In this document: positions 1 through 8,272 of the stretch, in pieces
Position numbering within the stretch: the stretch's first letter is position 1
Layout: each line of letters begins with the position of its first letter
Assembly: GCA_965230215.1 (NCBI GenBank)
Contig: CBDDKN010000001.1
Span: 496,001-560,000 of the forward strand
Source of the DNA: RFSX01 sp965230215
GTDB lineage: Bacteria; Bacteroidota; Bacteroidia; Chitinophagales; Saprospiraceae
DNA length: 64,000 nucleotides
Direction of reading: 5' to 3'
Notes under the pieces: model-generated
What the model was told of the DNA's origin: nothing
Databases searched by the model: none
Seen by the model: only the letters and a program-made list of their open reading frames with translations
Position numbers and translations under genes: made by a program

Positions 1-1
1 T

Positions 2-124
2 TCGGATGGAAGGGATAATGATGACTTTAACTCACCAGCTTTCCGTGATTTTGATGCAAAATCAGCCTCTGTGTTTTTTGGACAGGGGAGAAGATGGAAC
101 ATTTCATTACAAGCTAATTTTTAA
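2..124 (+). CDS. C-terminal end of an outer-membrane beta-barrel protein, probably a TonB-dependent receptor (partial)
   Basis: Only the last 40 codons lie in the window; the reading frame starts at base 2 and ends with TAA at 122-124. The tail reads FFGQGRRWNISLQANF, an amphipathic last beta strand ending in a terminal Phe, which is the signature of outer-membrane barrels recognised by the BAM complex and is very common at the end of Bacteroidota TonB-dependent receptors. The next gene begins 5 bases later on the same strand, so the two are probably cotranscribed. The exact family cannot be decided from this fragment. Confidence 0.6.
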   Translation, partial: SDGRDNDDFNSPAFRDFDAKSASVFFGQGRRWNISLQANF

Positions 125-129
125 AAACA

Positions 130-2328
130 ATGAACAGCAAAAATTTATTTTCTACGATTCTCTTTCTATTACTTGTTGGTAGTGCTTATACTCAGATTGA
201 TATCAGTGAAGCCAGAAGTTTACCTGAAGGAACCGAAGTTACGGTTGAAGGTATAGTAACCAACGGTTCTGAATTAGGTATTATCAGGTATCTGCAAGAT
301 GGCACAGCTGGCATTGCAGCTTATCCTGGTTCCGGTTCGACTGGTGATTTCCCAGGAGATGTTCAGAGAGGAGATTTGATTCGAGTCAGAGGACCATTGA
401 AGTCATTTAATGAACTGCTCGAAATTGATCCAATACTTGAGTATGAGGTTTTGAGCAGCGGGAATCCACTTCCTGATGCGCTCGATATCACGCCGGATAT
501 GATTGACGAAGCCTTGGAAGGACAGCTTGTAGTTATCGATGGTGTTAAGTTTGAAGACGGTGGTTCTGTATTTGCTGTAGGTAATTATACTTTTAATGCG
601 GACGGAGAGAGCTCAGAAATATATGTACGTACCAACCATCCCTTGGTTGGAACTGAAATACCTCTAGCTTCTTTAGAGTTGACAGGAATCGTATCCCAAT
701 TCAATTCACAGTACCAGTTATTGCCAAGAGATCTAAATGACGTTGAGATAAGTGATAATTTTTTCATCTCCTCTTCACCTGAACAAAGTGACTTAACAGA
801 AAATTCTTTTACTGTTAGATGGTCCACCAATGCTGCGGGTAACTCTATAATACGATATGGTACCACACCCGCACTTGGAGAAGAAGTTCTTAACAATGAC
901 TCTACTACAGATCATGAGCTAACAGTAAGTGGCTTGGATGCGGGCGAGTTTTATTATGTACAGGTGGTTTCAGACAATGGCTCTTCTACAGTTGAATCGC
1001 CATTGCAGTACTATGCGACAGCTTCAAGATCTTCTGGTGATATGTTGGTATATTTCAATTTCGAAGTTGATGGAAGCTTTTCAGATGGCAATTATCCTGT
1101 AGCTACTTCCAGCGGTGATATGGAGGATGCGATTATTGAATATATTGAGAATGCCAATACAAGTATCGACATTGCCATGTACAATACCAATCGCGTACGT
1201 ATTGTTGAGGCGTTAACAGACGCCTATAATCGTGGCGTAAGAGTGCGCATGGTTACAGAAGACGAAACAGCTAACCTTGCTTTGGGTAACCCTACACCTC
1301 CGTTTAATATTATACGCGGAAATGCAGATGGTCTGATGCACAATAAGTTCCTGATTATTGATCCAGAGTCTGTCGATAACTGCTGGCTGATTACAGGGTC
1401 TTTGAATTTTACAGAACAGAATATGGCCACAGATTACAACAACATGATTTCTCTACAGGATCAAGCTTTATGTAAAGCGTATACCATCGAGTTTGAAGAA
1501 ATGTGGGGTTCTGACAGCGAGGTTCCAGGCATCTTTAATTTGAAGTTTGGTCCAGGTAAAGAAAACAATACGCCGCACTTATTCTCAGTTGGTGGAACGA
1601 TGATTGAAAGTTATTTCTCTCCAACAGATAATACCACAGCCGAGATTGCGGCAGAAATCGATGCAGCTGATGATAATGTGATGTTTGCATTGCTCACCTT
1701 TACCAATAATACCTTGGGTACGGCAATGCTTAATGCATACAATAGAAATGTTGATGTAAGAGGTATAATTGATAATATCAATGATCAGGGCTCTGAATAC
1801 GTATTTCTTACGGACAGAGGTCTTGCAATCACGCCTGATTTTACGACCAAGTCCACACACCATAAGTACTGTGTTGTAGATGCTGATGATCCGACTGCAG
1901 ACCCAGTAGTCATTACTGGATCTCATAACTGGTCTGCCAGTGCTGAAACGAGGAATGATGAAAATACATTGATTATCCACAGCGGTGCCATTGCGAATAT
2001 CTATAGACAGGAATTTGAAGCGAGATGGTGTGCTGCAACAGGCGGATCTCCTTGTTTTACTTCCGTTGATGAACTTTTGGAAGAGGATATGCAACTGTTT
2101 CCTAATCCGGTTAGTGACATGCTGAGCGTACAGTCGGATGCATTTATGGGTGAGAGTATTGTCATAACCATAATGGATATGGCGGGAAGAGTATTGATGT
2201 CATCGTATAAGCCTAACGCTCAAACGCATACTATTGAACTTCCTGTATCACATTTGACCAATGGAAATTATATTCTAAGTGTAAAATCTGATAAAGGCGT
2301 TCAGAATAGCAAGTTTGTCAAACAATAG
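130..2328 (+). CDS. Secreted phospholipase D-like (HKD) protein with OB-fold, Fn3-like and T9SS sorting domains
   Basis: This 732-residue protein is probably an extracellular nuclease or phospholipase. It has a signal peptide (about residues 1-21). Next comes an OB-fold-like domain (about 25-205) that resembles the repeats in the gene at 46729, then a fibronectin type III-like segment (about 210-300). Two PLD half-sites follow. The first is H404-N-K406 with D411 and a TGSLNF motif downstream; the second is H577-H-K579 with D584 and a TGSHNW motif. Both are complete HxKx4D sites, as expected of a catalytically competent single-chain PLD enzyme. The last 75 residues (from LFPNPVSD) form a type A T9SS sorting domain, so export to the cell surface is inferred. 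The neighbouring upstream gene is a receptor end. Substrate (DNA or lipid) cannot be decided from sequence alone. Confidence 0.88.
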   Translation: MNSKNLFSTILFLLLVGSAYTQIDISEARSLPEGTEVTVEGIVTNGSELGIIRYLQDGTAGIAAYPGSGSTGDFPGDVQRGDLIRVRGPLKSFNELLEIDPILEYEVLSSGNPLPDALDITPDMIDEALEGQLVVIDGVKFEDGGSVFAVGNYTFNADGESSEIYVRTNHPLVGTEIPLASLELTGIVSQFNSQYQLLPRDLNDVEISDNFFISSSPEQSDLTENSFTVRWSTNAAGNSIIRYGTTPALGEEVLNNDSTTDHELTVSGLDAGEFYYVQVVSDNGSSTVESPLQYYATASRSSGDMLVYFNFEVDGSFSDGNYPVATSSGDMEDAIIEYIENANTSIDIAMYNTNRVRIVEALTDAYNRGVRVRMVTEDETANLALGNPTPPFNIIRGNADGLMHNKFLIIDPESVDNCWLITGSLNFTEQNMATDYNNMISLQDQALCKAYTIEFEEMWGSDSEVPGIFNLKFGPGKENNTPHLFSVGGTMIESYFSPTDNTTAEIAAEIDAADDNVMFALLTFTNNTLGTAMLNAYNRNVDVRGIIDNINDQGSEYVFLTDRGLAITPDFTTKSTHHKYCVVDADDPTADPVVITGSHNWSASAETRNDENTLIIHSGAIANIYRQEFEARWCAATGGSPCFTSVDELLEEDMQLFPNPVSDMLSVQSDAFMGESIVITIMDMAGRVLMSSYKPNAQTHTIELPVSHLTNGNYILSVKSDKGVQNSKFVKQ

Positions 2329-3049
2329 AAAGTCACCGTTACAGGAAGCTTTTTTCAAATTCAAAGGACTTGAACTTCTTAATAAGGATTCAGCCTTTAA
2401 GATAAATACCGATGGGGTATTACTGGCATCCTGGGTTGAAGACCTTGGGAGTGATACTATATTAGATGTTGGTTGTGGCACAGGAGTTATAGCTCTTTTG
2501 ATCAGGAATAGATTCCCTGCTAGTACTATACACGCTATCGATATAGATGCCCCATCAGTTCGTGAAGCTCAATTTAATGTAGGTCATAACGGATTAGAGA
2601 ATATTACTGTCTGTCATTCTGCACTACAGGACTATTTGGTTGATGGCAAGGTATTATTTGATCATATCATAAGCAATCCCCCTTTTTTTAAGAATACCAC
2701 AAAACCCAAGGATGATCGGCTTTCTATTGCTAAGCACAATGACACACTTTCTTTTGAAGATCTATGTGCACATGCTATAAGACTTGGGTCTGAAAAGTTA
2801 AGATTAAGTATTATCCTTCCTATGAATTTTTCGGAGCAGTTTGTTTCGGTGGCTTCAAAATATGACTTAAGCATTGTCCGGTCTATGATTGTACGCGGAA
2901 GGAAGGATAAAAGGCCAATCAGGCATTTGATAAGTCTTCAAAAAGCATATTCAGGTAGTAGCAGAGAGGAGGAATTATACTTATTTGAGGACGATAGAAG
3001 AACAAAAAATAAGGCTTATGCAGAGCTTGTTAAAGATATTTACCTGTAG
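2315..3049 (+). CDS. trmN6: tRNA1(Val) (adenine(37)-N6)-methyltransferase, TrmN6 family
   Basis: SAM-dependent methyltransferase of 244 residues that in characterised relatives methylates N6 of A37 in tRNA1(Val). Visible motifs are the family entry NTDGVLLASW (31-40), SAM motif I DVGCGTG (51-57), acidic AIDID end of strand 2 (74-78) and the catalytic NPPFF (121-125) of N6-adenine methyltransferases. The only acceptable start in frame is TTG at 2315, which overlaps the end of the preceding gene by 14 bases; no ATG occurs before the conserved core, so translational coupling is likely. The overlap places a housekeeping RNA-modification gene behind a secreted-enzyme gene. It converges on the subtilase gene with only 2 bases between. 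Confidence 0.88.
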   Translation: MSNNRKSPLQEAFFKFKGLELLNKDSAFKINTDGVLLASWVEDLGSDTILDVGCGTGVIALLIRNRFPASTIHAIDIDAPSVREAQFNVGHNGLENITVCHSALQDYLVDGKVLFDHIISNPPFFKNTTKPKDDRLSIAKHNDTLSFEDLCAHAIRLGSEKLRLSIILPMNFSEQFVSVASKYDLSIVRSMIVRGRKDKRPIRHLISLQKAYSGSSREEELYLFEDDRRTKNKAYAELVKDIYL

Positions 3050-3051
3050 AC

Positions 3052-4644
3052 TTACGGCACAATTGTGAGTGTCTTTGTAATCTGATCGCTGCTATTTGAA
3101 ATTTGAATTAAATACATGCCAGCAGCAGATCTGAAAGCGTCAAGTGAAATAGCTAAAGAACCATTTTCAAATACAGGTGGGGTAAACTCTGATCGAGAAA
3201 CCAATTTGCCAGAGACATCATATATGCTCAATGTGTGCCTTTCCAGTTTATTGGAAGTATAGTCCAACGTAATTTGATTAATACCATCAGAAAAGGATAC
3301 AAGATTTGGAAACAGTTCAAAGTCAATCATGTCTTCTTCAGGTGTTCCACATGTAGTACGCAATGCCAACATGGCGTTAAAGATATTTAGACGTCCTCCC
3401 GATACAGTATTGCTTAAAGTGTTAACGCTCTCAGTTCCATTCATGATGGCCTGCTTAACTTCCAGCGCAGCTAAAGAAGGATTGGACATGCTCTGATCCG
3501 CCAACTCCTGGCAAGGCAATGTGTAAAGTAATGCAACGGCACCTGTAACATGCGGAGCCGATGCAGATGTGCCACTAATAGTCTCATAATCGTTACCAAT
3601 ACTTGAGCTAATAATGTTTTCGCCTGGCGCACCCAAGTCTACAGATACAGATCCATAAGCCGCATCCAAAACACGCTGATCAGTACTGTTGGTATTTGTA
3701 ACCATAATCAGATAGTCACTTTCGCAAAGGGTAGGTAGGTCACCTTCTGTTTCAACATTATAATTCTCATTGGCTACTGCACCCACCGAGAGAATACCGA
3801 CAGAACCCAGAAGGTCATAGGTTTCACACCACATAGGAAAATCAGAAGGGAAGAGCCTTTTTAATCCTCCTGAAAAATTGTTAACTACTATATTGGCTCC
3901 TTTCGAGCCATTGCTTTCAAGATACCTGCTCTTCAATTCATACAAATATTCCATGCCTTTGATCACTTCAGCAATGTTTGACACACCACTGACGATAATC
4001 AACTTGCTGTTCCAGTTTATTCCCGCAATACCCAAGCCATTGTTTCCTACTGCTGATATTATTCCTGCTACCTGAGTGCCATGTTTAACACCGGCATGGA
4101 TACCATCTCCGGATTGTATATTAACACCCATGAAATCATCAATATAGCCATTGTCATCATTGTCTATGCCATCACCGATAATTTCCTCCACATTCATCCA
4201 GTAATTGGATTCCAGGTCTTCATGTCTTATATCGTAGCCATCATCGAGTATGGCAATGACAACATCATTTCCGTTAAAATCTTGCCCACCTGTGGATTGA
4301 TCCCATGCCATAGTGGCATCAATTATTTCCAAACTCCATTGATCTTCAAAAAAGAAATCATCCGGTTCTGTATTGCGGTATTCCACAGGACGATTTGGAT
4401 ACAACATGCTTGCATTGATCTGTCTGTCGCTAAGAAGGGTCGCGAGATTTTTTTCGTTAATAGCATCCTGAGTTTGAATTCTTGCCAGATTTAGTTGTGT
4501 GCTTATAATTTCAATATCAAAATCAGATTTGGCAATCTCTTCAAGATTACCTTCGGCGTATCGGAATATCCAATCTGAATGCTGAGCAGAGCCGATGCAA
4601 TGAAGAGATAAGAATATGATTGCTGTGATTAGTCTGATAACGAT
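3052..4644 (-). CDS. Secreted subtilisin-like serine protease (S8) with T9SS sorting domain; no canonical start codon
   Basis: Subtilase predicted to act outside the cell. Counting from the first in-frame ATG (4407), the catalytic triad is Asp55 (IAILDDGYD), His109 (KHGTQVAG) and Ser281 (GTSASAPH), with an Asn pair near 176 as oxyanion hole. The final 80 residues (from ELFPNLVS) form a T9SS C-terminal domain ending TKTLTIVP. The frame stays open upstream of that ATG to a TAG at 4645-4647. It encodes a clear signal peptide (VIRLITAIIFLSLHCIGSAQ) and a short propeptide leading into YPNRP and the DDQW-type entry seen in such proteases. No ATG, GTG or TTG exists in this extension. I therefore give the full open frame; the initiator may be ATC at 4644 or the start codon may be mutated or mis-sequenced. 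Confidence 0.82.
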   Translation of the reverse strand: MVIRLITAIIFLSLHCIGSAQHSDWIFRYAEGNLEEIAKSDFDIEIISTQLNLARIQTQDAINEKNLATLLSDRQINASMLYPNRPVEYRNTEPDDFFFEDQWSLEIIDATMAWDQSTGGQDFNGNDVVIAILDDGYDIRHEDLESNYWMNVEEIIGDGIDNDDNGYIDDFMGVNIQSGDGIHAGVKHGTQVAGIISAVGNNGLGIAGINWNSKLIIVSGVSNIAEVIKGMEYLYELKSRYLESNGSKGANIVVNNFSGGLKRLFPSDFPMWCETYDLLGSVGILSVGAVANENYNVETEGDLPTLCESDYLIMVTNTNSTDQRVLDAAYGSVSVDLGAPGENIISSSIGNDYETISGTSASAPHVTGAVALLYTLPCQELADQSMSNPSLAALEVKQAIMNGTESVNTLSNTVSGGRLNIFNAMLALRTTCGTPEEDMIDFELFPNLVSFSDGINQITLDYTSNKLERHTLSIYDVSGKLVSRSEFTPPVFENGSLAISLDAFRSAAGMYLIQISNSSDQITKTLTIVP

Positions 4645-4763
4645 CTAATTTTGTGGCTAAGTTACTTATTAAATAAATATTTAATGTGTAATAATTGTTT
4701 TACTACTTTAAAGTTAAAACTTGCCCTTGAAAACTGTACTGTAAGAAATGTCGTACTGCTACA

Positions 4764-5651
4764 TTATGAGCCAGAATTTACCAAAACTAGGGTTCCTTTT
4801 CTAACAGCAATTCTTTGAATATTGTTGAGATTCAGTAATGAAAGGTTTGCAATTTCCTTCCACTCTTTGTCACCCTTTTCATTAAACACCATAAGCTTGG
4901 ACTCTAAAGCCATAATTATACTCCCATCAGATAATATGTCAAAGTCTTCTGTTTTACCTGGCGTTTTGCATACCAGCCGTACCTTATTGGTTCTGGTGTT
5001 ATACTCTTTGATAAACCAAGAGTCATCGTCTATTTTATGTATAAAGTATAGCAATCCTGATTGCGGACTTTTAAGGGTGCGTCCAATATTATCAAGCACG
5101 ACTTTTTTTCTTTCTGAGACGATATCAGCTATTGCAAGGTTGTGTCTTGGTTCAGAAACAAGAAATAAAGCAAGACTGTCTTCACCCATCCAACTATAGT
5201 AGCCCACATTGGATACATTGTTTAGATATCGTTTCGCAATCGAAAACGCACTTTTGGGATAACTGCTTAGACTTTGCGTTTTACCATCTGATTCGACCTT
5301 CACACAAGAATATTCATCTTTACCTGGTATAAGAGCCGGGGAATATTCACTCTCCGAGGTGTAGGTCATCCTTGTCAACTTCTTTTCAAACAGCTCAAGA
5401 GATGCTATCTCTGTTTGCTCATTGCCATAGTAGTCTGTACTAATATATATCTCAGTGTCACTTACGAAGTGTGGCTGATTATTGTAACCATTGGGATTGA
5501 AATCAGTGAGAAACTTAGGTTGCGATAGCTTATAGTTGCCTCCAACACGTTTTATTTTGAAAGCATAAATATTACTGGAAGGCAGTTGCCCTGAGACATA
5601 ACTGATACTCAGAATGACGCACGCCAGTATGTATGACAATCTAATCAACAT
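4764..5651 (-). CDS. Exported TolB/WD40-like beta-propeller protein of unknown role
   Basis: Protein of 295 residues. I place the start at ATG 5651 because it opens directly into a signal peptide (MLIRLSYILACVILSISYVSG, cleavage about residue 21); the longer frame to 5702 adds 17 residues lying inside lepB. This start overlaps the lepB stop by 11 bases, suggesting translational coupling. The mature part has repeated beta-strand blocks such as FVSDTEIYISTDYYGNEQTEIASLEL, reminiscent of PD40/TolB beta-propeller blades used in periplasmic proteins. No catalytic motif is visible and no close family is recognised. Coupling to signal peptidase could mean a role in the envelope, but that is only inference. 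Confidence 0.7.
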   Translation of the reverse strand: MLIRLSYILACVILSISYVSGQLPSSNIYAFKIKRVGGNYKLSQPKFLTDFNPNGYNNQPHFVSDTEIYISTDYYGNEQTEIASLELFEKKLTRMTYTSESEYSPALIPGKDEYSCVKVESDGKTQSLSSYPKSAFSIAKRYLNNVSNVGYYSWMGEDSLALFLVSEPRHNLAIADIVSERKKVVLDNIGRTLKSPQSGLLYFIHKIDDDSWFIKEYNTRTNKVRLVCKTPGKTEDFDILSDGSIIMALESKLMVFNEKGDKEWKEIANLSLLNLNNIQRIAVRKGTLVLVNSGS

Positions 5652-7245
5652 CTGCCGATTTGAACATTCTATTGAATCTGATACCATCAGCCATGGATGC
5701 ATTCTTTGTGGAGAACCAAATAAATAAAGGTTTTCCTACGATGTGATCATGTGGTACAAAGCCCCAGGCTCTGGAGTCTTCACTGTTATGACGGTTGTCT
5801 CCCATAGCCCAGTAGTAATCTTGTTTGAAAGTGTAGCTTGATGTTTCTTCTCCGTTTATCAGGACCTTGCCATTCTTCATACTGAAGTCATTGCCTTCAT
5901 AGACATCAATGATGCGCTTGTATAGAGCAATATTTTCTGGAGATAACTGTACTGTGGCACCTTTTGCAGGGACCCAGAGAGGCCCATAATTATCAATAGT
6001 CCAACCAGGGAAGTTATCCGGATCATGAGGGAACAACTGATTGCCCTGTGGTCTGTGCTCTATTGGAACAAGCTGTATGCCATCACCAAGAGCTTTAAGA
6101 CTCTCAACTTGTAATGAATCCAGGAAGTATATTATTTGACCGCGTTGATCTTGTCTTACATCTGCATTGGTTTGTGCAATGTTGTTTTTCTTCAAGAATC
6201 GAGCGCTTATGCCTGACTTAGGTGGCCTTATATAATATCCAAACTGCATTTCTTTTGGATTGCTTACTTTTTCACCATTTACATAGACCTGTCTGTCTTG
6301 AATACTTATTGAATCACCTGGCAGTGCTATGCATCTTTTGATATAGTGATCCTTTTTGTCAATCGGCCTGATTACATAATCTTCCTTCTTAACTTTCTGC
6401 CATAACTCGCGATCATTAATCATTCCTTCAGCTCTCCTGGCTTGACCTACTGTATATGAGCGGGCACTGGTAATATATACACTGTCACCAACAGGCCAGT
6501 TGAATACAATAGGTTTATTACGCTTAATCTCTTCAAGTGCAGGAAGTCTATGGTATTTTAAACTTGGCTTTTTAAGGTAAGACTCCGTACCAATGATGGG
6601 AACGCGATTGTGTAATAAGGGTACCATCGCAACCGTCATAGGTGTGCGTATCCCATAACTTGCTTTTGAAACAAACAGAAAATCACCCACTAATAGGGAA
6701 CCTTCCATTGAAGGTGTGGGAATAACAAAAGCTTCAATCAAGAACATTCTGATAAAGGCGGCAGCAAATACGGCGAATACTATTGATTCTGTCCACTCTC
6801 TAAGGAATGATTTCTTGTAAGGACTTTTGGATACAAGTCTTTTTATCTTTCTTTCGTCACCTTCTTTTTGAGCCGCCTTAAGTTCGGCTTGGTAAGCTCT
6901 TTCTTTTGTAAGATTAGGACCATCATATTCAGACTTTTCATCTAGAGCGATTTGAGTAAAGATGGCAGGAGCATAAATAACTGCAATTGCGGAATCGATG
7001 AATTTGTACCTCTTGAACGACCTTACCATGTTCACTGCCATTCCAGCGAATATGAATATGTTGACTATTGGGATCAATAGCAACCAAGCCCACCAATTGG
7101 GTCTTCCTATGAGCTTGCACATTATCGCAAAGTTCTTTCCAGGAATCAATCCATCAATCGCACTCTCGTCGGCCTTTGGAAACAATAAGTACAGACTAAT
7201 GCTAAGCAATACGTAAGAAACAATCAAAAATACCAGTAGAAACAC
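5641..7245 (-). CDS. lepB: Signal peptidase I, long Bacteroidota form
   Basis: Membrane serine peptidase that removes signal peptides from Sec-exported proteins on the outer face of the inner membrane. The 534-residue chain is longer than the enterobacterial enzyme: residues 1-100 hold three membrane segments of a DUF5684-like region, then a basic linker, an anchor helix (about 153-172) and the catalytic domain. The nucleophile is Ser179 in PTPSMEGSLLVGD, the general base Lys303 in YIKRCIALPGDS, and the conserved GDNRHNSEDSR box begins at residue 482. The inserted region 210-295 between Ser and Lys boxes is typical of Bacteroidota. Start is GTG at 7245; no ATG lies nearby. Many exported proteins in this window would be its clients. 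Confidence 0.95.
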   Translation of the reverse strand: MFLLVFLIVSYVLLSISLYLLFPKADESAIDGLIPGKNFAIMCKLIGRPNWWAWLLLIPIVNIFIFAGMAVNMVRSFKRYKFIDSAIAVIYAPAIFTQIALDEKSEYDGPNLTKERAYQAELKAAQKEGDERKIKRLVSKSPYKKSFLREWTESIVFAVFAAAFIRMFLIEAFVIPTPSMEGSLLVGDFLFVSKASYGIRTPMTVAMVPLLHNRVPIIGTESYLKKPSLKYHRLPALEEIKRNKPIVFNWPVGDSVYITSARSYTVGQARRAEGMINDRELWQKVKKEDYVIRPIDKKDHYIKRCIALPGDSISIQDRQVYVNGEKVSNPKEMQFGYYIRPPKSGISARFLKKNNIAQTNADVRQDQRGQIIYFLDSLQVESLKALGDGIQLVPIEHRPQGNQLFPHDPDNFPGWTIDNYGPLWVPAKGATVQLSPENIALYKRIIDVYEGNDFSMKNGKVLINGEETSSYTFKQDYYWAMGDNRHNSEDSRAWGFVPHDHIVGKPLFIWFSTKNASMADGIRFNRMFKSADVD

Positions 7246-7350
7246 AGTTATAGTTTTGCGTAAATATAAAAAAGAATAGTGCTTAAAATCTTGTTAATTA
7301 GGACCAGCACCATAAAATTGGAGACCAATCCCAAAATTACTGATACAAGA

Positions 7351-8271
7351 TTAATCCATATCAAATCTGTAGCCGGCATAAAACTCGAAACCAGGCCCTG
7401 CATTGAAAATTGGGCCTGCGTTAAAGCCAGCTAAAACACCTAATCTTAGGGTAGAATAACGATCGCCAACATCATCAAGAATGACACCTCCATATAAGTT
7501 GATATCATTGGACGAAGAATAATTGATACCCGCCCAGAAAGTCTCTTCCATCTCATACTTCATGCCGAGTAATATGTTGATGATTTCCGGATTTACATAG
7601 TTGACCTGAACGCTAGGTTCAAGGTAATAATCGTATCCAAAGAACTTGTTACCTATATTAAAAAAGTAATGTCTTTCTCTGGGTGCCTGTCCTGATTCAA
7701 GTGCCAATTCAGAAGGAAGTATCTGTAGTGTTGATGCGCCAAAATAAAAAATATCATCCCTTCCGAATTCTTCCGTATTTGAGAAATATGCAAATCCAAA
7801 ACCAACAGATGGATTAAACTTGGTTTGCGTTGTGCCATTCAATAATGGGTCACCTTGCTGATTAACAATTTCGTCTTGAGGATTGAAACGATACTGATAG
7901 AAGTATCCATTAATGCCGAAAGCCAGATGGTCGTCATCCTTGAATACTTCTCTCAATTTATAAGCATAATTGAACTGAAGTCCCAATTTAGAAACAGGTC
8001 CCGTTTGGTCGTTTATAATAACTGCACCTGCACTCATATTCATATCAACAAAAGGATATTGAATTGAAAGAAGTGCTGTTGTAGGTGCATTATCAAATCC
8101 GACCCACTGCTTCCTAAAATAAGCTGTCGCTTCCAGATTGGTGCCCGGCGCGGTAAAGGCCGGATTCCAAACATGTTGCAATTCTTGTAGCGGACTTGTT
8201 AAAGGAATCTGTTGCGCATTAACAGACAAGCTTATAACAGTGCAGACAAATATGTAGAGTAATTTTTTCAT
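7351..8271 (-). CDS. PorP/SprF family outer-membrane protein, T9SS partner of the upstream giant protein
   Basis: A 306-residue barrel protein with signal peptide (MKKLLYIFVCTVISLSVNAQ) followed by the family opening QIPLTSPLQELQHVWNPAFTAP. PorP/SprF proteins are predicted 14-strand outer-membrane barrels which, in Flavobacterium johnsoniae, are needed for surface attachment of SprB-type type B cargo. The gene begins 1 base after the stop of the 3022-residue gliding-type protein, the standard cargo-then-PorP arrangement. I infer that it anchors or displays that protein. The C terminus (YAGYRFDMD) is not the usual final Phe. The following 105 bases to lepB show no terminator I could recognise. 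Confidence 0.9.
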   Translation of the reverse strand: MKKLLYIFVCTVISLSVNAQQIPLTSPLQELQHVWNPAFTAPGTNLEATAYFRKQWVGFDNAPTTALLSIQYPFVDMNMSAGAVIINDQTGPVSKLGLQFNYAYKLREVFKDDDHLAFGINGYFYQYRFNPQDEIVNQQGDPLLNGTTQTKFNPSVGFGFAYFSNTEEFGRDDIFYFGASTLQILPSELALESGQAPRERHYFFNIGNKFFGYDYYLEPSVQVNYVNPEIINILLGMKYEMEETFWAGINYSSSNDINLYGGVILDDVGDRYSTLRLGVLAGFNAGPIFNAGPGFEFYAGYRFDMD

Positions 8272-8272
8272 C

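Noticed and set aside
1585..2094. A 169-codon minus-strand ORF inside the PLD-like gene
   Set aside because: The opposite frame has the complete PLD sites; this one shows no domain or promoter.
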